Assembly (NCBI GenBank): GCA_001632425.1
Contig: KV425551.1
Location: 668,996-732,995 of the forward strand
Length of the DNA: 64,000 nt
Direction: 5' to 3'
Source: Neolentinus lepideus HHB14362 ss-1
Taxonomy: Eukaryota > Basidiomycota > Agaricomycetes > Gloeophyllales > Gloeophyllaceae
Shown: one piece after another, positions 20,715 to 30,984 of the stretch
Position numbering within the stretch: position 1 is the stretch's first letter
Layout of the letters: every line of letters starts with the position of its first letter
Translations under genes and position numbers: made by a program
The notes under the pieces: generated by a model
What the model was told of the DNA's origin: nothing
The model's database searches: none
What the model saw: only the letters and a program-made list of their open reading frames with translations

Positions 20715-23700
20715 TTACTTGAAGCCATTAAAAACCCAGTCCTGTGGGAGTATCAGGTATTTATGTCGTCGTAATTCAGCCGCAGTGGGCCGATCGTCAG
20801 GGTTACTTTAGAAACGTCGTCAGCAATGCCATCACCGCAAGAGCATCAGGGTTACTCACATCGCAAAACATTTCCGCCTGAAATCATCGGCCAAGACAGA
20901 TAGCTGTACATCTCGTGGAACAGGGGGTGTGGCTTTGCCATACAACTGAACGACAATTCATGTCAGTAATCCAGCTCCATCTGCCGACGAGCTCGCGCAC
21001 CTTGAACATAACCGCAATCATCTCTTCAGAGCTCCACGGTCTCTCGCCAGCCCACATCTCGAGGACCACACAGCCAACACTCCAGATATCAATCTTCGAG
21101 TTATAGCCGTTCTCCTTCGAATTGATGACCTCTGGAGCCATCCAGAATACCGAGCCTTGCATGGCCGTAAACTGACCATTGGCATTAACATCGTCCGTCC
21201 TCTTCGAAATACCGAAATCGGAGATCTTGCAAACACCAGACGCTTCGACCAGGATATTGTCGGCCTTCAGATCCTGCGCAAGAGATCAGGACTTTCTCTA
21301 CAGTAAGCAAAAAGTCTACATACTCGATGTAGAATACCTTTGGAGTGAAGGTATTCCAGACCGCTCAGGATTTGACCCGTGAATGACTTCGTGACAGACT
21401 CGTCAAATTTGCCATGTTTCTTCAAGCAGCTGCCAATCGAGCCACCGGGAACGTACTCGAGGAAGCTGTGGGTGGCCAATATCATGAGAAACAGTTATGT
21501 CGGAACAACGATTGGGGACTTACATGCTGAGGTGAGTGGGCGTCTCTTCGAAACCAAGGTATTGGACGATATTAGGATGGTCTAGGTCCTTAAGAGTCTC
21601 GCTCTCCTGCTTCAATGCCTGCACAAACGACACCTGCCGGGTATCATTCATGTCGCTTGCAGTCCGCGGGATCTCGACCTGCTTCACGGCGATCATTTCA
21701 CCGGTTGTGGCGTTGAGAGCAAGATACACCTTTCCGTAGGTACCTTTCCCGATGAGCTCACCGCGAACCCACTTGAAAATGGCTGCAAATCATGGTATGA
21801 GTGTACGTCTAACGCAGACAGAAACCATAACTTACGCTTAGGGCCGACGGATGGCGATGGAGACTCGGGAACAGAAGATCTCAGTTTCTCTGCCGTCATT
21901 TCTTCCGTCTTGCTGTCCCACAACTTCGTGCTGCGATGCCTGCGCACATTATTTGCGAGGGTGGAGGACTCCATGCGGGACGTGCGGTCGATCTTCTTCT
22001 TATGCTCAGCCGCAACAACGCGGATAGACTTCTTGTGCTTCCAGCGCTTCTCCGGAGGATCTGGAGGTACAGGGATGGGATGCTCCGTGGTAGTAGGAGA
22101 CGTTCCACCGGAGTTGGCGTCGATGACAGGCTTATCCAGGTCATGACCAGGGAAGAACTCTTCCAGACGCTCGTACACGTCCTCGGGAGGTGGACGAACA
22201 GCCCACGTATCTTGATCATCGTTGACAAACACACTCACACGACGGCTACTCCGGACACTGTTCTCCGAAGACATCTGCGGTGGCGGCGGCAGTGGAGGCA
22301 GAGGAGGGAAGTTGGCTGTCTGTACTGTTAACGGAGGCCTTTTCCACAGCTCAGAACCGTCGCTGCTGTCAGAATTATCATCGTCAACTATGGGCTCGTT
22401 AACCGCTGCCGGAGGCGGAATGTAAGACTGGGATGAGCTGGATTTGAGTGCAAGGTGGGGGATAAGAGTGGATTCGGCGGTATGACCATCAATTAGTTGA
22501 GCAATCCAAGCGTGTTCATTGTCTTTGAGAGTCGACTCGTGACTGTCGTCAATATTGCTTTGACTCGGCGTAGACGCGATAGGCGTGTCGCTGGCTGAGG
22601 ATGTTCCGTCGAATTGAGACTTATCCGGTCTTGAGCCCTGGGGACTGACAGGACTTCTGGGAGGTGTCCTAGTTGAGTGGACAATCGGGCCATCTGCCAA
22701 GCCACCATACACGTCTACAGGTCTCTCATTGTGGAGATCAACGTGCGGTCTGGAAGGCTCTCCTGCACCTTCCTCTCTTGGCGTATTTGCCGCTGACCGC
22801 ATTAGGGTCGCAGCGTGAAGTGTCCGTAATTTATCTGACTCTGATACGATATCAGCAGCAGTGTAGCCCGGTCTCATGGCGCGGGACTGAGACTCTGACG
22901 AAGCCGCTGATTCGCCCAATGCTGACTGCGGGCGAGCGTAAGGCTCTCGACTTGGGGACAGATGGCCAGTGTAAGCACCCGTGAAAGGATTCGGGCCGCG
23001 ACTAGATTGACCGAGGTCAGACGTTGATGGGTGAGGAACACTGAGCGAAGGTAAAGGGCGCGATCTTCCTGGAGGCGAAAAGGTACCACCGGCTCGAGGA
23101 GGCTCGTACTGACCACGTAGAGTGGTGGTGCTTATCTGAGTCTTCAGTGTACGTTGCTCGCTCGGTGAACCGGAGACAGGCAGGGCATTACCCCGACGTC
23201 CACCAGGTGTGAGGGCGGAGGGTATCGGATGTTTTAAGTCGTTCATACTTTTCGCTGGGCACAACCGATGATTCCATGGGTTGTCAGGCTTGTTGGAACC
23301 TGGCTTGTATGAAGCATTCCAGGAAGCGGGCAGAACATGTCCTGTGCGGCCAGACGACACAATCCGCTGCTGCTGGAGATCACTAATACCAGTGGGAGGA
23401 GGCGGAGGAGGGTTACGCGGATGATTGGGTATGGCCAATCGACTGACAGACTTCTCATTGCGAAGCTTACGCTCCGCTCCCCCCCTCTCAACCAATCCAT
23501 TTCTGGACGTTGGAGGGGAGCGAGAGAGCTCTTGCGTAGAACCCATCCGAACTTTGTGTTGACCTTGAGGATTAGAGGGTATATCATGAGAAACCAACAC
23601 CCAAGGTTCACGTTCGCCCTTCCTCTCCGAAGTACCCCCCGAATCATTCTCGTGTCTGGATGTATACCTATCTCTGCCCTCCTTCTTGACGTTCCAGTAC

Positions 23701-25332
23701 TTGTCCGCGTGATCAATGCGAGTCTCAGACTCCCGCAAGTTCCGCTCTCTCTCGGCGGCAGCATCAGATGCAGTACGCGCATGTAATGCTGGATAAGCCG
23801 AAGAAACTGCATAAGGATCCAGCTGAGGTGTATACTTCGAAGATTCTGGCACCCAGGTATTGTAGGGACCGCTAGAAGAGCTGCCTCCATGCTTATCAGC
23901 TCGGAGGGTATCCATGGTACGAGAACGAGTACCGAATAATGGCTCAGTAGGGGACAGGGGTCTGACGGTCTGGTTGACGGGAGAGGACGTAGTACCCGGG
24001 ACATATGTCCCGGACTGGCTCCTGCTGCCCATGTTGGGAGAAACTGGAGGACCCATGCCCCTCAATCTCGTACTAAGCTGCCGCGCAGGAGGCCGGATCG
24101 TGTGTCTGTTCGTTGAGCCATCCTGGTCGTCCAAGTCCGACACTGAGGGTTCATAGCCTGCGGCCACATCTCGAACGGGTTCGCTCGCTGAGGAGGCGCT
24201 GTCGAAGCCAGGCCTACCACCAGACTTAACGCGTTTTGGCGAATAAGGAATACCCGAATTAGGCACCACTACTGGTGGAGGGTAGCTGCCAGTAACAGGA
24301 GAGCTGGCGAGGTTGGAAGGGTCATGCACGCGAGCAGAGGAATGAGAAACGAAGAACTTCACAGAACCTCGGCTGTCACCCTTGCTACGGCAAATCTCGA
24401 ACAGTTGCTCATCAGACAGTGCATCGCCGATGGCATAGGCGCCGATGTCCGTCTGGTATATGGAATAATAAGGCTGATCCTCATCTGATATTCGCAGCTG
24501 GAGAAGAAAGATGGGCAAAGGACTACATCGAAGCTACACTAGGACATACCTGAGTATATATTCTCTCCCGGATGAATGCTGGGTCCTTCCCACCAGAGAT
24601 GTCCACAATGCTATAGTGCTCGGAGTCCGCCGTAACAAAAACGTTGACCTTCTCAGCGACAGCTGAAGAAGGTGATGCATACGGGTCTTGAGAAGCAGAA
24701 GCAGAAACCGTTGGGGACTGCAGAGCAATATTAGCGAGAACCGTGATACATGTTGAAGACATGCGTACAGTAGCTGGCCGCTTATGACTTGATCCACGGC
24801 GAGTTGTACGTACGACCATCTGAGGAACAGACTTGATCTTATCATAAAGATTGCGTGAATGGGTGCCGGGAACATCTACACTGGAGCTGGATGTTCTAAT
24901 CTGTGGCTCCGCACTCTGACCACTATCCCCCGTGAGATCAACAGGCCCAACAGAGTGCCCCGGCGTGCTGGGCGGAGGAGTGGACTCCACCGCCGGTGAG
25001 CTGGCGCTAGATGGGGAGGAAAGGGCTGGGTTAGATCGTGGACGAGAGTAGCCAGATTGATTCTCTGGCAGATTGGTGGTGAGTGGGTGGGGCTTATGAG
25101 AGCCAGAAGCAACAGGCTGCTGTTCCAAAGGAGGGGAAAGAGCTGAGGGACTTGTCACTGCTGGTTGATAGTATGGGTGGTATTGGTACGTGTGAGGAAT
25201 GTAGGCCTGAGAGGATTGATTATTGTCGTCGCTACTGCTGCTGTCGAGGTCGTCTGGATTTGGATTCGCGACAACAAGCAGTTTACGATGTTTGCGCGAC
25301 CTCGTTACTGTGGATCGATAGTCGTCCGCCAT
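20715..25332 (-). CDS. BCK1: MAP kinase kinase kinase, Bck1/Mkh1-like (cell wall integrity)
   Basis: Likely the MAPKKK of the Pkc1-Bck1-Mkk-Slt2 cell-wall-integrity cascade. Residues 1-250 are a low-complexity Ser/Pro region ([20 protein letters not shown]). A Bck1-type N-terminal domain follows, with [20 protein letters not shown] and [16 protein letters not shown] long disordered Ser/Pro/Arg region leads to the C-terminal kinase: [20 protein letters not shown] (P-loop), [10 protein letters not shown] (VAIK Lys), [19 protein letters not shown] (catalytic loop), KISDFGIS (DFG) and [12 protein letters not shown]. It ends DWVFNGFK. One large exon, about 21.8-24.5 kb, codes most of the protein. 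Start 25332 is the first ATG. It is more than 1200 residues, the usual range for Bck1. Confidence 0.93.
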
Positions 25333-26054
25333 CGCTGCCTGTACAGTTGAAAGCAGCGTTGAATGGCTCAGACGAAGTCCTATGCGGCGAAGACAACAAG
25401 ATGGAGACGGTCACCGCGGCCACGATCGTTGACCGAGACCAGCACAAGTCAACGTATTGGAGAATGAGCGGGCGATGCACGAAGCAGAGACGGCCTGTGC
25501 AAAGGGACGAGGCCAGTTGTCCTGGCAGACGCCTGGAAGCCAGCACAGTACTGGAATGACGGGAAAGGGTGGCGAGGTAGTGGCTGCGCGGGTGAAAGAA
25601 GACAATACCCTCCGAATTAGGCTTGTCCCTTGTGCCACTCCGCCTCCTGCCCGTAGAAAACGCATCTTTCATCTCTGTTTAAACGTTCGCATCTATCATC
25701 GGGTCGAAACTACATATTATCCCCTGGCAATGGTGCAGACCGTCCGGCGCTATGTCGTGGCCGATAACAGCGGTCGGAGGTCTCCTTTACCGCTGTACTA
25801 AAGCTGCGCGCGATCTCGGTATATGAACAACAGCGAATTAGCTTCCACTGGTCAGAATAATTCCACCGAAATCGGATCCAGCCCCGGTTTATGAAACCTT
25901 CTTTGCCCGCTGCATTCATGTTCTGGATTGTCTTGTGTCTTTATCGACACACATAAGAACACGCAAAGAAGGCACGCAAGTACAAGACATGCTAGCATCA
26001 ACTATCATACATAACGCAATCTGCGTGCTAAGGCCAAGCGAGCAACGAGCAGCT
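25333..26054. other. Intergenic, MAPKKK 5' region and Gid8 3' flank
   Basis: 722 bp with short ORFs on both strands. None resembles a known family. Probably promoter and 5' UTR of the MAPKKK. Confidence 0.5.
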
Positions 26055-27261
26055 TCACGTCTGCGCCAGATTATGCATTAAAGCGTCCTCCTTCTCAGGA
26101 ACAAGCTCCGATCGGAGATCGACCTGATGATACTCGTTAATACCAGATACAAGCCATGATTTGGGGTCATGTTATACTTACCCTCGGGAAGTCCGCACGC
26201 TCAGAAAGCATGGCCTCCCCCCACGATAATAACCTCAGCAGACCCACTAACTTCGCTTCCTTGCCCTGGCTAGAACTCTCCAGAATCGCCGCATTAACTT
26301 CACCCGCCGTCTTGACCCTCTGCGCAGGTGATAGCAGCTCCGAAATGGTCGGCGGCGCCGAAGCTGAGTCAAATACAAGCAGGGCCATTGTCCGCTCCAG
26401 TTCGGAGAGAAATTCGGGGCTCTCCTCTCCTCGGGGAGCGAGCTCTTCCTGTGCAAACTGCAGGGCCTCCGCAATTCGGTTATGTCGGATGTACTCAATG
26501 AGCTTCTGTTGTTGTAGTCTGAAATACAGTGCAGGATTCGTATCAAGGATCTGGAAAGTGTTCGTTAGTGTCGGATGACGCAAATATATCATGAAAAAAG
26601 GATATCATATTGAAGACTGAAGGTTTGGAGTTTGGTTATCCTCAGAGACGTGTCTCGGAGTGGTGCATGAACAGTTTCTAATCCTGCGTAACGCCACGGA
26701 GGACCGTGTACTAAGATGATGAGATGCGCACTTCCGGGTTTAGATCATTCATCCGCGTGATGGCATCCTCAACGTCTCCTCGTTGTATGGCTTCGCGGAT
26801 ATTCATGCGGCTCTCAATACTCTCAAAGTCCACAGGCGGAGACAAACCAGCTTCCTGGCTAAACTCTTCCGCCGCAGACTTATAGCCCTCAATGACCAAG
26901 TAGTCCATGATAAGACGGTTCAGATCCCTGAGAAGACGACACGTAGATTAGCATCTTGCTGGAGACTCGGCATCAAAATATCAAATTTGAATGTCAGCTG
27001 CGATTTCAGATAATACATGCATATTTTTCAAGGGCTCATCATCGAGTTTCAGCGAGATTCCCAATGAATTTTCTCATCCTCGTATCGCAGCCAAGCGACA
27101 ATTGAAGGGAAACACTCACTTCTTGGTCACCTGGACCTCATGGAGGCGGCGGTTCCATTCTTCCTTGTGAATTTCGGTCTTCGAGGAAGACTGTCATGCA
27201 GAGGCACCTTGATTGAGTCTGAGCATAAGGGAGACACGGTGAACGAGTTTGTACACACCAT
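26055..27261 (-). CDS. GID8: GID/CTLH E3 ligase subunit Gid8-like (LisH-CTLH-CRA)
   Basis: Gid8 (Twa1) is the central scaffold of the GID/CTLH ubiquitin ligase, which in yeast degrades gluconeogenic enzymes. The product starts MSSSKTEIHKEEWNRRLHEV. The LisH motif is DLNRLIMDYLVIEGYKSAAE. The CTLH region spans SRMNIREAIQRGDVEDAI to ALYFRLQQQKLIEYIR. The CRA part follows with LQFAQEELAPRGEE and SELERTMALLVFD. It ends in VDLRSELVPEKEDALMH and NLAQT. Exon 1 codes only the start codon (27259-27261), followed by exon 2 at 27120-27190. Intron 26938-27119 is 182 nt, long for this window. The sequence closely follows Gid8 of other fungi. Confidence 0.9.
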
Positions 27262-28690
27262 CGTAGAGTTGCGAGAGTAAAGAAATTTAAAGCTCCGAAG
27301 GAGCCACCGACTTCAGGGCCGGTCGGGCCCGTGGATTTCAGCGCCGAATCACTGACCATGTCACTCGGCAACGCCTGCCTGCAAGCAAAAGAAAATGTCC
27401 GCGTGACGTGGAATATTAATATTGTGGTAGTACAGTGTCGGTCGCTCAAAACCGACGCCTCGGGCATAGCCGAACTTGTGATTGTATCTCGTCTCGGGCA
27501 ACTATTCCGATATACCCGGAAATAGTGTGAATTATACGTAGCTTTCAGGCTATCTCATTACCTTATCGAAATTCGAAGATTTTAAAAATTGACCTTGCTG
27601 AAAAGTGAATTTGAAGCGGAGTTCTGTTTACCATATATAGTCATAGTTTAATGGCGTTTATTATTAATAGCACCTAACCCTAGCCAAATCAGTCCATGAC
27701 AGGTATATTGTCTCTACTTTTATTTATGCATGTTATCGCAGTTTCTCGTGCCCAACACTGTTGTTGTCAAATCTGAGATCTGAACGTCCATGAACCCAGA
27801 CGGCACTCGTATGTGAGTGCACCATCAGTGATGACACCTATTAGAGGCCCATTGTGAGGTCCAGAACCTATGGAAATTCACTTTCTTACCCCTAATATAA
27901 ACTATTTACATCCTAGATGCCTTCCGCTTCGAAATCCCTAGGTTGGAATTTTTGACCCGAAAAGTGAATGCTTACATAATCCATCAAAAAGTCAAAATGC
28001 AGGATTACGCATATTTTGGCCAGGTTCATGTTTCAAATTTTTTTCTGGCGGCCTCCGGCGGTCTGGTTAAGGTGCTACGGAGGCGCCGATCCTTAGTGAC
28101 TGACACTGTACGAGTTACAGATATGCCCGACTAATTACTTGACAAGCGTCGCTTCGCGCTGCGGCTACTGGAATCTTTTATTTCTAACACTTTGCTTTAG
28201 GTACATAGAGCGCAGTATCTCCTCAACTCGAGAAGCGCCGGGCGTGCACCTTGCGACCGGGTATGATTTCATTACTGTAAGAATGAGTGTCTATAGCTAC
28301 ACCCAAGGCAAATAGACATGCGTGACCAAGCTCGTTGGACCTCGTCCTGTCATGTTCCAATAGGGTTCAGGCGGTCAATTTTCTGTGTGCAATGAATAGC
28401 ATTGGGCTAAGTTAGCATCTTATTGTGGAGAGGGCTCTGGTTCAGACATGAAGCCGTCAGCAAAGCAACCAGGTATTACGAGCAGGTCGCCCAGGGCCGG
28501 GATCCCGCAAATAATAGCTGGTGCGATGCAGGGCTTAGATCACGTCGCCGCTCTGAAGAGCCGCGTGTATTAGACGTGGTCCGTGCAGAGTATTACAAAC
28601 GCACCCAGGCGTCCAGGATCTACCGATGCGTCCTGCGCTCTGGCTCAGTCAGCAACATTCGCTCGGGCGCACGCTGACACCGCCGCTCTT
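27262..28690. other. Gene-poor AT-rich stretch
   Basis: About 1.4 kb with no recognised gene. The part 27540-28070 is AT-rich. The motif AAAAGTGAAT occurs at about 27601 and 27960, with an inverted partial match at 27876-27884, possibly from a decayed repeat. The plus-strand ORF starting at 28423 has no recognisable features. Confidence 0.5.
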
Positions 28691-28964
28691 TACCGGCCGG
28701 TGTGGTTCGACCACAGCTTGCGGCTCTACTCCTCCACAATTGGCAGACCCTTGCCAGTCGGCTGGATGATGATGCTGCACATTCGAATGGCTGCCTGCTA
28801 ATGGGCCGATGACTTGTACAGAAGAATTGACATAGGTAGTCGGAGCTCGGGCCCATCGCGGTGTCATGCTGTCGAATATGCAGCTGAAGGATGCCTAGAG
28901 GGTTAACAGTGAATTGTCGCAGATACAGCATTGCACTCACTGAATACTAGACTGACGCTATTCA

Positions 28965-29460
28965 TCACGGACATACTCCATCAAAGATAACTCGAATGCA
29001 CGTGAGCGCTATCCATCGGTAAGGGAACGGCTCTGCGAGATCGTCTAGCCAATTGCAATGAACCAAGCACCTGGCCGTCGGGCAGATGGTCTTCATATGT
29101 ACTACTTTCAGGGTCACCGAGGAATGGTTGGAGTGAAACAGAATCCATGACCATGGCACCGTGAAGAGCATCAGCCGGAGTGCAGGCTTTCACTGGCATG
29201 AAGACAACTGTGTTGTCTGGCAGAATGGGAGTGGTCATGGGAGCCCATACACGGATCTCACCCGGCACAATGGACTGGTCCAAGAGCTGCAGCGACGTCA
29301 TATACAGGATATGTGAGGTCGTCTTATCGGACTTGAGATCGTACGGGGAGATACAACACGGTTCCCGCCAGACAAAGCCAAAAGGCCAAGAATGAAGAAC
29401 GACGACATCGGGAGAGGCCTGATAGACGGTGAGATGTGAATAGATCCATCAAGTCATATT
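28965..29460 (-). pseudogene. Decayed ORF of an unnamed agaricomycete protein family
   Basis: An open stretch reads GEIRVWAPMTTPILPDNTVV, then DSVSLQPFLGDPESSTYEDH. Its pattern (polar, Pro-rich, GDPxSxxYED) reminds me of a family of hypothetical proteins common in mushroom-forming fungi. After LPDG the matching frame seems to shift to the one reading DDLAEPFPYRWIALTCIRV. I found no convincing exon structure that joins the parts, and the 5' end is unclear. It may be a relic, or a gene I failed to splice. No function can be given. Confidence 0.35.
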
Positions 29461-30033
29461 TATGAAGGGTTGAAACCGAGTAAAGAAAAGACGGAGCACT
29501 CCACTGACCACAACACAGGACGGAGCATATATCTCAGAATCCAGGCAGCAATTTGTCAGGGGTTGTCGGAATTGACTGTACTAAAGGAAAGTCAGAGCAC
29601 CAGATAATGCAGAAAGATAGGGAAATAGACTACGAGGCAAACACTATATAATGAGGTGGGTGTACAACTGGGGGGGATGGGGGTGTTGTTCAAATATGAG
29701 CAAACAAAAGCAGGTTGGACGCGTAATAATACGGGAAATTCATGAAGATCGGATATATAGTCGTGCAGCCGCCGATAGCATACGTTTTCAATGACTCCCA
29801 GCAGATCAGCGATGCGGCCCATCTGCAGGAAGCCCATGCGTGAAACTCATAATCAACCATCTTGTTCGCAGCGACGCGCAATCTCAGTTTCGTTCCGCAG
29901 CCGACCAGACCCGGTCTGTGGAACCTGGGCTTGATGAAGACCTGTATAACCAGACAATCCAAGACCCTCCAATATCTGTGAACGAACCATGAGCTGACAG
30001 CGGACTACTGCATAGCTCAGAATTGTCTCGAGT
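29461..30033. other. Unassigned region 3' of RRP15
   Basis: Minus-strand ORFs read ETEIARRCEQ and MGRIADLLGVIEN. They may be exons of an unrecognised gene, but no reliable joins were found. Confidence 0.35.
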
Positions 30034-30873
30034 CTATGACTTCGAAACTAAACCTCCGGACCGTATGATGTCCAAGAAGTTGTCCTTGTCCAGAGCAGCT
30101 ACGCGCATGTCAGGAAACAGTGCCAGTAAAGACAGTATAATTCACACCTCTCGCGTCGCTACTACTCGCGATTTCGCTTTTCTTTTTGTTTTTGCTTTTG
30201 GACTTCTTGCTGTAGTCTGGAGCAAGGAGAGTCGGCTTTCCTGTCCCTCTATTCGCCTTAGCCTCTTCGACAGCCACGGCTGAAGCGGTCTGAGTCTGCT
30301 GCATCGCATTAAACAATTTTACCACTGCAACGTACATGATGAGTCGAGCAAAAGTGTGACAAATAGATCCGCAAACTCACCTCCTCTCTGCGCAATCTTC
30401 CGTAAAGTCCTTTCGCATTCTCCACCCCACCCTCCGATTACATCCCGAACTCGGCCCTTTTCGTCCTTCTCCTTCTTCTCTGTCCGCAGCGCCTTCTTCG
30501 CTTTTAACTCAAGTTTTTCGTCATTCCTCTTCCGATTCAAAGATGGCTTTAAGGACAGCGGGAACGTCGAAGGAGCATCGGTGCTCAGAAGGGTTTGCAG
30601 AGTCGTACCGAAGCTGGATGGATCGGTCGCTCGACGTTTCCGTTTGAGAGTCTTCTTGGATTTAGCTCTCTTGGCTCCAGCTACCTCATCTTCAGTGTCC
30701 GGTGAACCCTTCTCATTGTCAGTTTGCTCTGCGGAGCCAGAGATCCATTCCTGGTCGTCTTTCGCATCTTCCACGCTCGAGGACTGCTCCTCACAGTCCG
30801 AGGCAACATCCTTTGTCGCATTAGAGGGTGAATCGTGTTGTCGAGAGACTCTTCTTCGTTTTGTAGAATGCAT
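30034..30873 (-). CDS. RRP15: Ribosome biogenesis protein Rrp15
   Basis: A nucleolar factor needed for processing of 27S pre-rRNA and maturation of the 60S subunit. Exons 30381-30873, 30148-30324 and 30034-30098 give 244 residues. The N-terminus is acidic with basic patches (MHSTKRRRVSR, AKRAKSKKTLKRKRRA). The Rrp15 core has SFGTTLQTLLS, the Lys/Glu-rich LELKAKKALRTEKKEKDEKG, and ERTLRKIAQRGVVKLFNAMQ, whose last part joins across the first intron. The last exon ends FLDIIRSGGLVSKS. Without the last intron the frame would end early, in VNYTVFTGTVS. It diverges from the Rap1-like gene over 111 bp. Confidence 0.9.
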
Positions 30874-30984
30874 CTAAGAGCAGTCGTGCAGGAGTTGTCC
30901 AAAGTGTACAATTGCCATAAGTGGAATTGATAGTCTCCCACGTTTTGTCGAAGTGACATCTGCGACATCTTCAAGTTGCTAACG
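30874..30984. promoter_or_regulatory. 111-bp divergent promoter RRP15 / Rap1-like
   Basis: The start codons of the two genes are only 111 bp apart, so both must share regulatory DNA here. No known site was identified. Confidence 0.5.

Noticed and set aside
27672..27683. Telomere-like CCTAACCCTAG
   Set aside because: Only about one and a half units; not a telomeric array.
28423..28801. Plus-strand ORFs in the gene-poor region
   Set aside because: Short, without motifs, and overlapping the decayed minus-strand region.
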